Notes under the pieces: generated by a model
Database searches by the model: none
The model's input: only the letters and a program-made list of their open reading frames with translations
What the model was told of the DNA's origin: nothing
Shown: positions 21,428 to 32,848 of the stretch, piece after piece
Layout: every line of letters starts with the position of its first letter
Numbering within the stretch: the stretch's first letter is position 1
Made by a program: the position numbers and the translations under genes
DNA from: Neolentinus lepideus HHB14362 ss-1
Lineage: Eukaryota; Basidiomycota; Agaricomycetes; Gloeophyllales; Gloeophyllaceae
Length of the DNA: 64,000 nt
Direction: 5' to 3'
NCBI GenBank assembly: GCA_001632425.1
Contig: KV425567.1
Location: forward strand, 62,001 to 126,000

Positions 21428-24400
21428 TTATCGCATGGATAGAGCTGCTCCTACGTCCGTGACCAACGTCCATATCTCGTGTACTTCGTTATCTAGGGCG
21501 TCTCCACCATTCACGAGCAGAATCTCCGACGTATCACGATGTCGCTCAGCCGCTGCGTTCCGAGCGTCTTCCCGCCCCATGCTATTGTACACGACTGCCA
21601 ACAGATACTGCACCTTCGCTAAGGCGACGTACATCTCGAGAGTCGCATAGTCGGCTTCAGCCATATCCAGATATTCCACTGCTTCCTCAAGGCCAGGATC
21701 TGAAACTTTTGTCAGCTGGGGAAGCATACAGGTTGTCGAGAACCTTACTGTCTGCGTCACCGGCAGCAATAAGACATCGAGCCATGGTAAAGCATGCCAA
21801 TGCTCGTTGTTCGAGATCATCTCCATTGATTATCTAACATGCGATTGAGCAGTCGGAACAGGAATTGATGGTGTTGAACGTACCTGAGGCATGATATCCT
21901 GCAATATCCTCTTGGGCCGCTTCGTCATACCGAATTCCATGCAGACATCCGCAAGAAGGGTGACTCCAGTACGGTAGGACCCAAAACGGCATTGGAACTC
22001 GGAGTCCCAGAGCGATGTCAGCAGCGGCTCGACGGAGCTCGTGCCTTGTCCACAGTTCTTCATTGTGGAAATAAGGGCAGGTCGGCGACATGATGTAGGA
22101 AACAGTGAGATGCATACCAAAGAGTATATAACTTCGTGCAACGGGTCCCGTATCTTGGATGAATGAGAACCACGTAGTTCCAAGAAGTAGTCTCGCGACC
22201 TGTAAACACCCATGGGGCGTTTCGGCCGCAAATACTCTCTAAATAATCGAACTTGACCCCTGTCCTCCCGTTCTTCACCGATGAAATCATTGTACGAAGA
22301 CAGCGACTTACCGGCGAGTAGCACGCAAAACCAAAATGTGCCAGACTTCGTTTGCCCACAGTTCATAATCCGACATGGCGAGACCCCGCCACACGTCCGG
22401 CTCCAGTAACATGCAGAGAGCTTCGACGTACTTGCCTTGTCTCGCTTCCTATCCACGGAAACCGCCTTTTAGCCATCGCATCGGTTTGGAATTATGTTCG
22501 CAGGAACGGACCTTGTATGCCCGGTTCAAAAGAACTGTTATCCGATTATTATCGTCACTTGCCACTTCGGTGAAGGCGATCACAATGTTCTCTTCAATGT
22601 CCCCTAGCCGAGTGCATCCTGTCAAATCATCCAGTAAACCTTCCTTACGAAATCAAGTTATATCAATGACAAACCAGCAGCTTTCCATACGAGAGACTGT
22701 ACAGCGTGTTGCCCCCACTGCTCAGCATCGGACTGGGAAGTATTCTCTTGCTCGGCCCACTGATCGAAGACCCCAATGACTTCTACAATTCGTTCGAATG
22801 AAGCGATCAGAGGTTGTTCCTACGGCATTCTTCATGATGAAACGGAAGTGAGAGATAGCTTAGGACGTACGAATTCCACCTGCATCAACTTCTTAACGTC
22901 AAACAATACTTCATAAGGATGTACATTGGGCTCAATAGGGTTGAGCGCAGGTCGTCGTCCAGGCTCTTTATTAGGCATGCGCGCCTTCAAGCTAGTACTC
23001 GCATGTCAGAGGCGTACTTTACCGATACAGCATATTTTAATGAGACTGACGTTTTACAATATTCAACAGACACTTTGTCGTTAGCCCTGCGCGCCGTTTC
23101 AATAGCTTCGTCCAGGAGCTGAAACGCGACAAGTAAATTACTCTAGAAGGAAGAGTAGGAGAGCTGGAATTCCACTCACGTCCTTGGCCGCGGCGAATTC
23201 GCGGCGCTGGTAGTAGAACCGTACAAGCTGAATCAACGTATGCTGTCGATATTTTCTGCGATCGATACACAGATGAGAACTTGTTCTCGAGCGCTGGAGC
23301 CCGGGAAGAGTAGGTGCTTACGAATCCCTCTGATAGTGGAAGCACTGTTCGAAGTATCTGCGCAGGCACTCCACGGCTTCGCTGACATCTGCCACGTCGC
23401 GGGCTTTCTCGAATCTGGAGACGTGCCATGTCAGATACATAGGATGAGGAGAGGTGACTGTGGATTTCTTACGCTGCATATGCGTCTGGGGTCGCATATT
23501 GCTCTAAGTCGTGCTTAGTTCTGAAAAGGAAAGAATCTGCGGAATTACGTTTAGCGTTGACAGATTAAGAAGGGATAAAAGCGAGACCGTTGTTCAATCG
23601 GTCCAAAGGCTTGTCACCATATCCTGCCTTGCTATCACCATGGCGCCATGCTTGATAGTCTCGTTGCAACCTTACGACACCGACAATTGAGAGCTTGAGG
23701 AAGGTGATGTAGCATCTGCGGCAAAAGAAGCCGAAAGGGGAGCGACGAGTCTGGGTAAGTGTTCAGCGACGTTCGAGCTGATAGGCTTGGCGACGCACAA
23801 AAACGGCTGGCTGTGTAGAGACCATCATTAAGAAGAAGACCTTTAAATGTAGCAGCAACTCGAACCTCATCGTCTCTTTCAGAGAAGAGCATTGGTACAC
23901 CTGTAAGCTCAAATTAGCTCGGCATCCAGTGTAAATATTACTATACCCGAACCTTGGAGAAACAGAGTCAGTTCATCGGCGTTTCTGAGATCAATGTGCT
24001 GGAAAGATGTCAACTGGACAAACTTCTATAATGACAGGTATGGCATACCACATCTTTCAGTGCTTCGATTAGATATTGAGCATCGTAACGAGCACCGCCT
24101 ATGTCGCCTGTAGGCCCACTAGATATCTCTCGTATGAGTTGATGCCAGGGTTTCGGCTCCGCTACCTGGCTCAAGTTAGTACACTCTATGCGCAAACAAA
24201 ACATGACATACTTCGGAGATTTCGTATAAAAGTATCCTATATACATGTAGAAGAAAGGGTGCTGAGAGCGCCCTTGTCTCGAACTCCTCCTTGAACGTAA
24301 GCATGAGGATAGACAAAATGCCAATGTGATGGGGGCGGAGAATATGGATTATTGGTGTGGGAGGAGGAGGGCCGTCTTGGTCTGACGGTGAGCCGTCCAT
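21428..24400 (-). CDS. APC5: Anaphase-promoting complex subunit 5
   Basis: APC5 is a TPR scaffold subunit of the APC/C ubiquitin ligase, which drives mitotic exit. The start is the ATG at 24398-24400 (MDGSPSDQDGPPPPTP), followed by IIHILRPHHIGILSILML and APFLLHVYRILLYEISE, the usual APC5 N-terminal helices. The middle is cut by many short introns and I could not place every exon. The C-terminal part reads RFGSYRTGVTLLADVCMEFG, MTKRPKRILQDIMPQ, GDDLEQRALACFTMARCL, then EEAVEYLDMAEADYATLEMY and LAKVQYLLAVVYNSMGR, which are TPR-like helix pairs. The TAA is at 21428-21430. It is divergent from NOC3, with 169 bp between the two ATGs. Identification rests on the N-terminal and C-terminal patterns, so it is good but not certain. 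Confidence 0.75.
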
Positions 24401-24569
24401 TGTTTCGCAAAATGCCCGTGGCGTATAGCAAAGGCTCGATGCCACAAACTTGCAGACGCGATCGCGCGTGCTTCCTTCTATTACGTAAGGCCACGAGTTA
24501 CCGGATTTGGTTCCGCTCAATTGCATTTCAGATCTACCAAAGATTTCTCTGCAAGGCCTACACGCTGCA
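24401..24569. promoter_or_regulatory. Short bidirectional promoter, APC5 / NOC3
   Basis: Only 169 bp separate the two start codons, so transcription of both genes starts from this shared segment or inside their leaders. No TATA box was recognised. Confidence 0.6.
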
Positions 24570-27362
24570 ATGGCGTTGTCGACCATCAAGAGGCATGCAT
24601 CTCATTCTCAGGTCTGTTCCTCGTCAACATTTCTCTATTATTGTTTAATTCGTATTGTAGCGTCAAAATCCTGCTAAGAAGCGAAAACTCTCGGCCAAAG
24701 GAAATGGCTCAGCTAGCAAAAGCGCGGCTGGGGGAGAGAAGGTGAAGAAGAGTAAAGGGAAGGAGAGGGCATACGAGAGAGACGAGGTTGCAATACCTGG
24801 GACACTGAACGATGACGATCTCGAGATATCCGATGAAGATCTGGAGTTCTTCGACGAATACACCGATGGCACCAAGTTCTTGGGAAGCTTGGATCCCAAA
24901 GCTCTCTCCAGGTGTGCCGCTTCGTCGATTTTCAGCCCTCTGTTACTATACATCTTACGCACATGCAGGAGCAAGAAAGTCACAGAGCGGTTGCATCGAG
25001 TGAATAAGCCTATCCGGGTAATTCGCAAGGACGACTTGCCAGACATCGACTCTCACGACGAGGATGACGACTCGTGGAGCTCTGGAACAGATGAAAACCA
25101 AGATAATATACCCACTGTCCAGTCCAGTTCTTCCGAGGAGAGCTCTGAGCTTGACCTTGAAGAACTATATGAGTCTCGACGGCAGTATTCCTCACGGAAG
25201 GCAGAGCCGGAGACGAAAGGTACCATCGACCGCCTTCCTATTAAACTTGCAGATGGACGCATACAAAAGTCCGAAGGACAAATTCGCATCACATTTGAGG
25301 ACGAGGAGAGCAAAGAAGAAGACTTCGAAAGCGAGCCAGAAGACGTCGAGGCACCTCAAGTTGAAGATGTCTCCACTGGTGCTCGTTTCGGTCGCCTAGC
25401 AGTTGTCGATGTCATCTCTACGAAGTCGAGGAAAGCTCGTGTCGAAGCTGCGAAAGAGCAGATTGCTGGTATATGCCAGGAGATTGTGGCGGATCCTGAA
25501 AACAGTGTAAGTCTCAATACTCGTAGTTTCTCTACGGTTGAAGTGCTTATTCTGGAGATAGCTAGGTCTATTGCGACGCCTCCACACGTTCTCACTACCC
25601 GCTATCACTACCCCGATTCACCCCGAGCCTGTACAGAATGACCCGCTTATACGGAAACTGGCTGTGCTCTCTCAGCTGGCGGTCTTCAAAGACATCATAC
25701 CTGGCTACCGAATTCGCCCGCTCACCGACAAGGAGAAGGCTGAGAAAGTAAGCCAGATCGTGGCTCGGACGCGTGAATGGGAGCAGGGGCTTGTTGGAGT
25801 ATATCAGACATATTTACGTTCGCTCGAGGCGGAGGTAAAAGGCGCGTTTGTTTTTTGCTTTTTCTAAAATCGTGATTAACTCAAAATGTTCTGCAGGGCA
25901 GACTGAGTTAGCCGACGTTGCTCTTCGGTCCATGTGTACTCTCCTAGTCGAGGTCACACATTTTAATTTCCGAACCAATATCATGACCTGCATCGTCGCG
26001 CGAGTAAGCAAGAAGTCATGGGACAAGGTACAATTGACGTCTATATTCTAAAACTCTTCTGACGGCCCGCTCTGATCTCTGCAGTCCTCAGACCTCTGCC
26101 TCGATACATTCATCAAGATCTTTCGCCAAGATACTACGGGTGTTCCCTCGCTCGAGCTAGTGCGACTTGTTAACCGCATGATCCGCGAGCGGAGATACAA
26201 CGTGCATCCGAACGTCCTTGGCTGTCTGCTCCACCTACGGCTCAAGACCGAGCTGAGCGTCCGGGCCTCGGAGTCCAAGGCAGATAAAGAAGGCGACGAC
26301 GTGAAGGGCAAGGGCAAAGGGAAGGCCCGACATGGTAAAGGCAAGAAATCCGACACGCCACACCTGAGCAAGAAAGCGAAGAAGGCGCTGCAAGAACAAA
26401 AGGAAATTCAGAAGGAGATGAAGGAGGCCGAAGCGGAGGTGGATAAGGAAGAGCGTGCCGCCACAGTGGGTTTGAATTATGCACCGCCTTTTTGTTCGCG
26501 TGCTGATCGAGGCGCGTTCGCGTGTAGCAAACGGAAACACTCAAGCTGTTATTTGTCCTATACTTCCGGATCCTCAAAAATCCGATGCCGACGCCCCTGC
26601 TCCCGGCTGCACTAGAAGGCATATCGAAGTTCTCGCACCTCGTGAACATCGACTTTTTCAAAGACCTTATGCAAGTTCTCAAGGATCTGGTCGTTCGAGA
26701 TACGGAGCATACTGAACCGAACAATTACGACGAGGCCGGTAGTGTGGAGCAGAACATTCGTTATCGCTTGGCCTGCATAATCACCGCTTTCGAACTACTC
26801 CTGGGACAAGGTAAATGCTATTTTCGACCGTTATATAATATTCACTGATCAATTTCTAGGGGAATCGCTTAACATCGACCTCACAGAGTTCAACAACCTG
26901 TTGTATGCCTTGATTCCAGTCCTCGCCCTGATAGCAGACGTCGAGAACGCGCAGAGCAAGTCTTCGGCATCACGGTCGGAGCATAAGTCTATCGCGGATA
27001 TGTTCTTCCGCGCATTAGATCTCGTTTTCTCCCCGCGCCTGACTCAGCAGAGCTCCCCGTCATGGCGCTCCGCAGCCTTTGCCAAGCGGGTCCTCTCCAG
27101 CGCGTTGCACTGGCCCCCGGCTAGCGCTGCACGGGCTATCCGCTTTGTTGAGGCATTGATCGCGAAGGACACGAGGCTGGACTATTTGCTGTCGACAGAA
27201 GACCGCACCTTCAACGGTATTTATCTGCCAGATGTCGATGATCCGCAACTGTGTAATCCGTCAGCGGTCTCACTCTTTGAACTGGAGCTTCTCTCTCAGC
27301 GTCATTGGGACCCACAAGTTCGAGAGGAAGCCCTCAACCTCCTCAATTTTATACGTCAGTGA
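24570..27362 (+). CDS. NOC3: Nucleolar complex protein 3 (60S pre-ribosome export and maturation)
   Basis: Noc3 pairs with Noc2 on late nucleolar pre-60S particles and is also linked to replication origins. The first exon is tiny (24570-24611, MALSTIKRHASHSQ) and joins at 24661 to a basic stretch (NPAKKRKLSAKGNG). Long acidic regions follow (LNDDDLEISDEDLEFFDEY, SHDEDDDSWSSGTDENQD), then the conserved core: LAVLSQLAVFKDIIPGYRIR, LTDKEKAEKVSQIVARTREW, EQGLVGVYQTYLRSLEAEVK, LLVEVTHFNFRTNIMTCIVA, LELVRLVNRMIRERRYNVHP, VLGCLLHLRLKTELSVRASE. A Lys-rich segment, PMPTPLLPAALEGISKFSHL and a C-terminal domain ending in HWDPQVREEALNLL complete it. About nine exons. The TGA is at 27360-27362. Confidence 0.94.
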
Positions 27363-27590
27363 CAGAGACTACTATAGATGCTATTTAGCCGTAGACACGA
27401 GGCCGTACAAGCGGGTAATCATCAGGCAGCCTATCGTGATTGAGGTATGCCTAGGCGTGGCTCCGACACGCGTAGACGCAAATATCGGAGCAGGAACGTG
27501 TCCGCAGTGTCTCCAAGAAACATAATCATGACATAATAATACACAGCGCATAGTGCAAGGGAAAGAGGAACAGTCCGGGAGGCGGAGGCG
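27363..27590. other. Convergent 3' region, NOC3 / TEA factor
   Basis: These 228 bp contain both 3'-UTRs. Nothing else was seen. Confidence 0.5.
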
Positions 27591-29362
27591 TCAGAAACGT
27601 TGCGATCCAGCTGACATTGTCGATGATACTGTCGCTGACCTCTGTCTGGTGGCGAATGCTGGGTATGAGCCTTGACAGAGGACATCGTTAGGTGATGGGC
27701 GCAGTGGCGATGAGTAGCTTGTTGTTGTGGAGGGGCTGTTCCCGGGGAGATACTGCGGCGGTGCATAGCGAGGTTGACAAGATAGTTTCGCCGAGGTAGG
27801 AAGACGACGGACTTCCAAGACCGTCGCAGATGGCTTGTCGCTGTCGTACACCCCTTCGAACTCGTACTTGATGACCGCTAGCGGCATCCCATCGACAATG
27901 ACCTGCTGGTTAACGCATGTCTGCCTCCCTGCAAAAACGTGCGGAACGTCAGGGGAATTGCATCGCTTTGATAGAGGACAGGGCTTCTAGGCGTACCTGC
28001 GTCTAGCCATTGACTCCTTGTAAGCCATGAATCTGGCAACATAAAGCTCGAATCGATGCTCTGATATGGTCGCAGCGAAGAGGTCTCCTGCGTGCTGACG
28101 GCCGCTCCATAGACCTCGGTAGTGCAATGACCGCTCATCCACTGGGAATTCAGCTGAACGACGCCTTGGAATCCCTCGGACCAAGGTGCATCACACAGAC
28201 CGCCACGGAGAATAGGCAAGTGCACTCTTAACCGTACGTATACTGCGAAAGAGTTCAACGGAGCATCCGGCAAGGATGAAGAACGGTCATCGACGGGGAC
28301 AGCGAAGCGTCCCATGCTTTGTGTCCATATGTACAGCCCAGTGACACGATTGCAAATCAACTGTCCTGCATCAGAGCCTGGAGTCCGGAGGGTTGGAACG
28401 CCTGTGTGCACAACGCGAGCCAAGAGAGGCTCCGCATCGGTCGGAGGCAGAAGTTTGTGCGATGGGGCGGCTAAAATTTCCGAGCTGGGTGACGAGGTGA
28501 AAGAAGTAGTACTCAAGGGCTGAGCTGTGCCGTGGGTGCCCCATTGAGCCACGCCGAAGTCGGAGTATGACTGTATGAGGCCGCTGACCGGTATGTCGAC
28601 TCTTTCGTGCTTGAATTCAGTCCTTTGATTTATGGCGAAGGAAGTGTCTACGGGTACGCTGACGACATTAGCGGAATTGTCGACGAAATCACCGCAAGTA
28701 TGGGACGCTAGTGCTGCAGAATAAAGATCCGACCCGGCCGGAGAGTCGTATGCGATATCTGAGCCTGATGAGCTCGGGGAAGAGGGGAACAATAGAGGTG
28801 TTTGACCGCTGCATTCTTCCTTCACATTGACAGCGGACAGCTGAAGTTCCAAGTTGACGTCTGAACTGCTTATGGAGGTAGGTACATTTACCCCCGTGAA
28901 TAGTTCGTCCCCGCCAGCGACGAGTGAATACTCTAGAGGACGAGATGGTTAGAGGTGCACATAAAACCAATCAGCGACAACAGACCAGGTTCTCCTTTCC
29001 ACATGTTTCTGAGGACCTGTATATGACTAGCAACTTGTTTTTTGGACCGCTCAATTCCTCTCTTGCGAAGATAATCAACGAGGAACTGGTTACGCCATCT
29101 GCTGCGGCCTCTCGAAAATGTTGCCCAAGGCGACTGCCAATACTCTCGGAGACCTGTCAAAGAAAAAGGGTAGTACGTCGTATGGGAATGTGCCCGGTGT
29201 ATTGCTACCTTCCACAAAGATTTCTTCGACTGACTCCGGCCAGACTTCGCTCGTCCCATCCTTTAACATCTTGCGATGCTTTCTCTGAGGAGTCAGTGTC
29301 TTGTGCGTACGGCCCACCGACGAGCTTGTACTGCTGCTCGATGGCGAGGCGACGGCAGGCAT
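27591..29362 (-). CDS. TEA/ATTS-domain transcription factor (AbaA/Tec1/TEAD family)
   Basis: TEA-domain proteins are DNA-binding regulators of development (AbaA in conidiation, Tec1 in filamentation, TEAD in animals). The start is the ATG at 29360-29362 (MPAVASPSSSSTSSS). The TEA domain spans two exons: RKHRKMLKDGTSEVWPESVE and EIFVEG, then LREYWQSPWATFSRGRSRWR, NQFLVDYLRKRGIERSKKQV and ASHIQVLRNMWKGEP. The tryptophan-proline start and the SKKQVASHIQVL recognition-helix segment are diagnostic. Later exons give a Ser/Pro-rich middle and a domain with LPILRGGLCDAPWSEGFQG and VIVDGMPLAVIKYEFEGVYD, resembling the C-terminal beta-rich part of TEA factors. Four or more introns. I place the stop at 27591-27593, but a further 3' exon cannot be excluded. 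It is isolated from its nearest divergent neighbour by a 1.1-kb upstream region. Confidence 0.9.
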
Positions 29363-30506
29363 GATGGAGTCACGGATAACGGCAGGTACGCGTGCCTTAG
29401 TTCAGACGAAGTACGGGGAAACGTGAATATAAATCAGTAGTGGCAATTTTTGCGCACGTGATTGGAAGAGGAAAGTAAAAGCTATCAAGAGTGGCCGTGG
29501 CGTGCTTTTATATGAATACTTACGCTGGTTTCGGTCATTGTGTGGAACAAGCTTTGACAAGGATAGGCAGTCCTGTGGTAGTGGACGCCGAACCACAAGA
29601 TCCGGAATGGCAGGACCGGCCCACTGATTTGGAGATAGTCGGACGTGCAATCCTGAGTCAGATTTCGGATCGGGGCGCCCACGACAAGAATCTGGTAACC
29701 GTAGACAGCAACCCCGGAACAGTGGACCGGAGTTTTAATAACCGACTGCACCAAGGTGGAATAGTTGAGGCCCGAACATCAAAAAGACTCTCACCTGCAC
29801 AGGTGGCGGCGGTGCATCATGTGCAGAAAGGGACGAAGCAAGAAGCGACAGCAAGTTATTGTGTATGTACTCATGACACCCGATCGTATACAAAACCTAG
29901 AATCGGAAGAAATCCCTGCTCCCAGCCGCTGGTAACCCGAAGGACCGCGAGGTCAGTCCGAAATCCACAGGCTGTGCGTCCTTTTGAGCTTCCCTTTTCT
30001 GGCGCCGCGGCTTGCTCCAGGTCATAAATCAAGACCCGGCGCCAGAAAAAAAAAGTACAAAGAGGCGCGGAGGTCTTCCGAACAGGTGGAGCGACGGAGT
30101 ATCTGCCGTTGCTCGCCCCGGATCATGTGTGTTGGGCGCAGCGACCGACTTTTGTTGCGTTGGATAAGGAAAGTAGACCAAGAACACTAGCGCGAGTCTT
30201 AGAATTACTTCCGGCGGCACACCAGATCGAAAGCGGAAGCAAAACACTAAGACTGAGACGCTTGCATGACGCCGGGGTCCAGACACCGAACAGGTATGTT
30301 GTCCCCTAGAATTTGTTTCAGATGCCAACAGAGATAAAATTGGGCTCGGCCCCTTTCCAGCGCTACGAAGGGAAGAGATCGCACCGGCGTTAGCAGATGC
30401 ATGGTTTGAGGTTTTGAGCGGAGTCTGAATTAATCGCACCCCTCTGAACGGCTGGGAGCACTCGCCATTGGCCACCACTTGCAGCTACGCGTTTGCCTCG
30501 TCCATC
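29363..30506. promoter_or_regulatory. Long divergent upstream region, TEA factor / Vps23
   Basis: These 1,144 bp carry both promoters. They include the perfect 13-bp inverted repeat listed separately and a poly-A run. A plus-strand frame from 29491 is open for 178 codons but starts with GTG and shows no family similarity, so I do not call it a gene. For a compact genome this is a long regulatory region, as is common for developmental regulators. Confidence 0.45.
29995..30049. repeat. Perfect 13-bp inverted repeat (hairpin)
   Basis: TTTTCTGGCGCCG at 29995-30007 and its exact complement CGGCGCCAGAAAA at 30037-30049 enclose 29 nt. Inside lies a smaller GGTC/GACC stem. The transcript of either strand could fold into a two-stem hairpin. 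It could be a palindromic regulatory site, a structured leader or a small non-coding RNA. Confidence 0.6.
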
Positions 30507-32416
30507 ATGAATAATGCAGAGACATTGACCCAGAAATGGCTTCGGCAGAACATACAGTCTTATGCACGCGGTGACAGAGTCTATGCAGATGTCAACGCTG
30601 TCCTCTCGCGCTTTCCTACCATCCGACCGAAAACGGACGTTTATAGTTCAGTACCAATGCTGTTCGCCATCCTGCAATCGATTGACTCACAGCTTGTACA
30701 TCGTACGGTCCAGCTTTTGATGATGGCCGGACGCAGCTGCTTCTTTGCGTTCATGGACTCCTACCGATCACATTCCGACAAGCGTCCTACCACATTCCAA
30801 TAGCTATCTGGGTAGCTCATGACTATCCTCGCCAACCTCCTCTCGTTTATGTCGTTCCTACAAGCGACATGCTCGTCAAGGCGGGTAAGTATATGGATGT
30901 AAGTGGCAGGTGTAACATACCTTATGTCCAGAATTGGGAAAGAAAGAGTGAAGTACGGGACGACAGCATCGAGTATGCATGGCAATCAATAACTGACGTT
31001 TGGCCACATAGGCTTGCAATCTTCTGTCTCTAATGGAAGATATGCAAGAACAATTCTCGCGGGAGCCGCCTGTATACGCGAAGTCAAGGCATACTGAAGC
31101 AAGAACGGCCAGCAGGCCCAGCACCCCTGTTCAGGGTGAATTTCCAAGAATCACCAACCGTCCCACAGCACAAACCTTGAATAATGATCAGCCACCACCA
31201 ATACCCCCGAAGCCCGGGGCACCGGTGCCCAGTGGGATTCAGTCTTATCCCGAGAGCGTTTCTTGGCTAAGACAGCAGGAACCCGTAGGAAGAATTATGA
31301 GCGTGAGCAGCGTTGTTCAGTACTCTTACTCGAGACTTGAGCTCACATTCGTCTTACCATAGCCCGCGGTTCCTCCTCGTCCAACTCCTCACCATGGTAT
31401 GTATGTGGCCTCGCCACAACACCAGAGGAGTGTCTCTATGCATGGTTCCAGTCCCCCGACCAGCCCTTCCCCTCGCCCTCTACATCATTCATCGGTCCCT
31501 ATGTCACCTTCGAATCAGCGATGGTCAATGCCCCCTCCCCAAATTGCCCTACATCCACATAGGACTGGTCAGGTTTTCCAATCTACTCCCGATTCCCCGA
31601 TGGGAAATACTCATATGGCACCACCATCTCAATCGTTTGTATCATCCAATGCAGTTACACCACGGTACGCTCCGCCACCGTTATCTGAGTCTGTGCCTCG
31701 ACCTCCCCCTCCCAACTTCTTAGAGGAACTCTCGAATGAATCCAGAGAACAGATCGTTCCTTCGCATGGAAGTGTTCATGCCCCTCCACGTCCTCTGAAT
31801 CCAGAGCTGGTTCGACTGCACGCAGATGTACATGCTAAGTTCAGCTCCGAATTTGCGTCACTATCCCAGGCTATGGAGCTGGACGCGGATCGTCTACGTG
31901 CCCATCAAAGGGACCTACTAATTGGAGAACCAGCTATCCGAGACGAGATGGCTAGACTCGAAGCTGTAAAAGATGTCTGCAGCGGCGTGGCCAGACGGCT
32001 CAGAGGCGTTGTGAGAGACTTGGAGAAAAACGTCAGTGAGCTAAAGAAGAAGGGGGATCCAGAAGTCGATGAGCTAGTGTGCTCGACTACTATAGTTCAC
32101 AACCAGTAAGCAAGCTCAAACTTTTTCTCGCCATTGCACCTTGCGCTAACTTTGGCCTTGGAGGTTGATCAACTTGGTGGCAGAGGAGAACGCTATTGAG
32201 GATACCATATATCACCTCCACCGGGCTCTTAACACTGGAAGAATTGATCTGGATCGCTTTCTGCGGGTACGTGGACCATCATTCTTCAACCCACTCACTC
32301 GGACTGAATAACAATGACTTGTCTAGACCACCCGTGTTCTAGCCGAAGAACAGTTCATGAAGAAGGCACTTGTAGAGAAAATCCAGACCGGCTTACCCAT
32401 GAGCCAATGGACGTGA
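30507..32416 (+). CDS. VPS23: ESCRT-I subunit Vps23/Tsg101
   Basis: Vps23 recognises ubiquitinated cargo and starts multivesicular-body sorting. The start is the ATG at 30507 (MNNAETLTQKWLRQNIQSYA). The UEV domain follows: VNAVLSRFPTIRPKTDVY, then FDDGRTQLLLCVHGLLPITF, ASYHIPIAIWVAHDYPRQPP, LVYVVPTSDMLVKAGKYMDV and CNIPYVQNWERKSE, about residues 1-145. A long Pro/Ser-rich linker (QPPPIPPKPGAPVPSG) leads to a coiled coil (MARLEAVKDVCSGVARRLRG, VVRDLEKNVSELKKKGD). The C-terminal steadiness box reads LVAEENAIEDTIYHLHRALN, TGRIDLDRFLR, LAEEQFMKKALVEKIQTGL. About six exons. The TGA is at 32414-32416. The GTAAG inside the codons for AGKYMDVSG resembles a donor, but the frame reads through it to conserved residues. 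Confidence 0.95.
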
Positions 32417-32848
32417 AAAGAGGCTGGGTCGAGTACTAAAGACTTACCGTTAGCGTGCGAGTCAGCTCTTTCGGGGGAGAGAACCATAGGATCGACAGTC
32501 CCCCATTCCTGTGACCTCTGCATCTAGTATGGGTACTGCAGAGGCACATACTTTCCTATTTAGTGAACTTGCGAGGACATTCTTTGTCTTCGGAGCCGCA
32601 TGGCCCAGGCCTCTTCTTGAAGCCTTGATCGATCCTCGATCATCACGCCCAAAGCAGAATAGTATAACATCGGTCGGAGGCAAGTATGGAATACATGGTA
32701 GTAGCAACTGACATCCATCATACAGCATACCGCTAGAATATTAAATACGACAATAGGGCACATGATAAATATCCAAGAAAGCGGTAGAACTCGCATGCCA
32801 TACACTTACTCGAACAAGTAGAGACCTTGCTCTGAGCACCCAGACCTA
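32417..32848. other. Convergent 3' region, Vps23 / LEM-domain gene
   Basis: 432 bp without a supported feature, presumably both 3'-UTRs. Confidence 0.5.

Noticed and set aside
29491..30027. 178-codon plus-strand frame upstream of Vps23
   Set aside because: It starts with GTG, shows no family pattern or introns, and lies in a divergent promoter region. Most likely chance.
30880..30900. GTAAG at about 30885 in the Vps23 UEV domain as an intron donor
   Set aside because: The frame reads through it to conserved UEV residues (GKYMDVSGRCNIPY), so it is coding.
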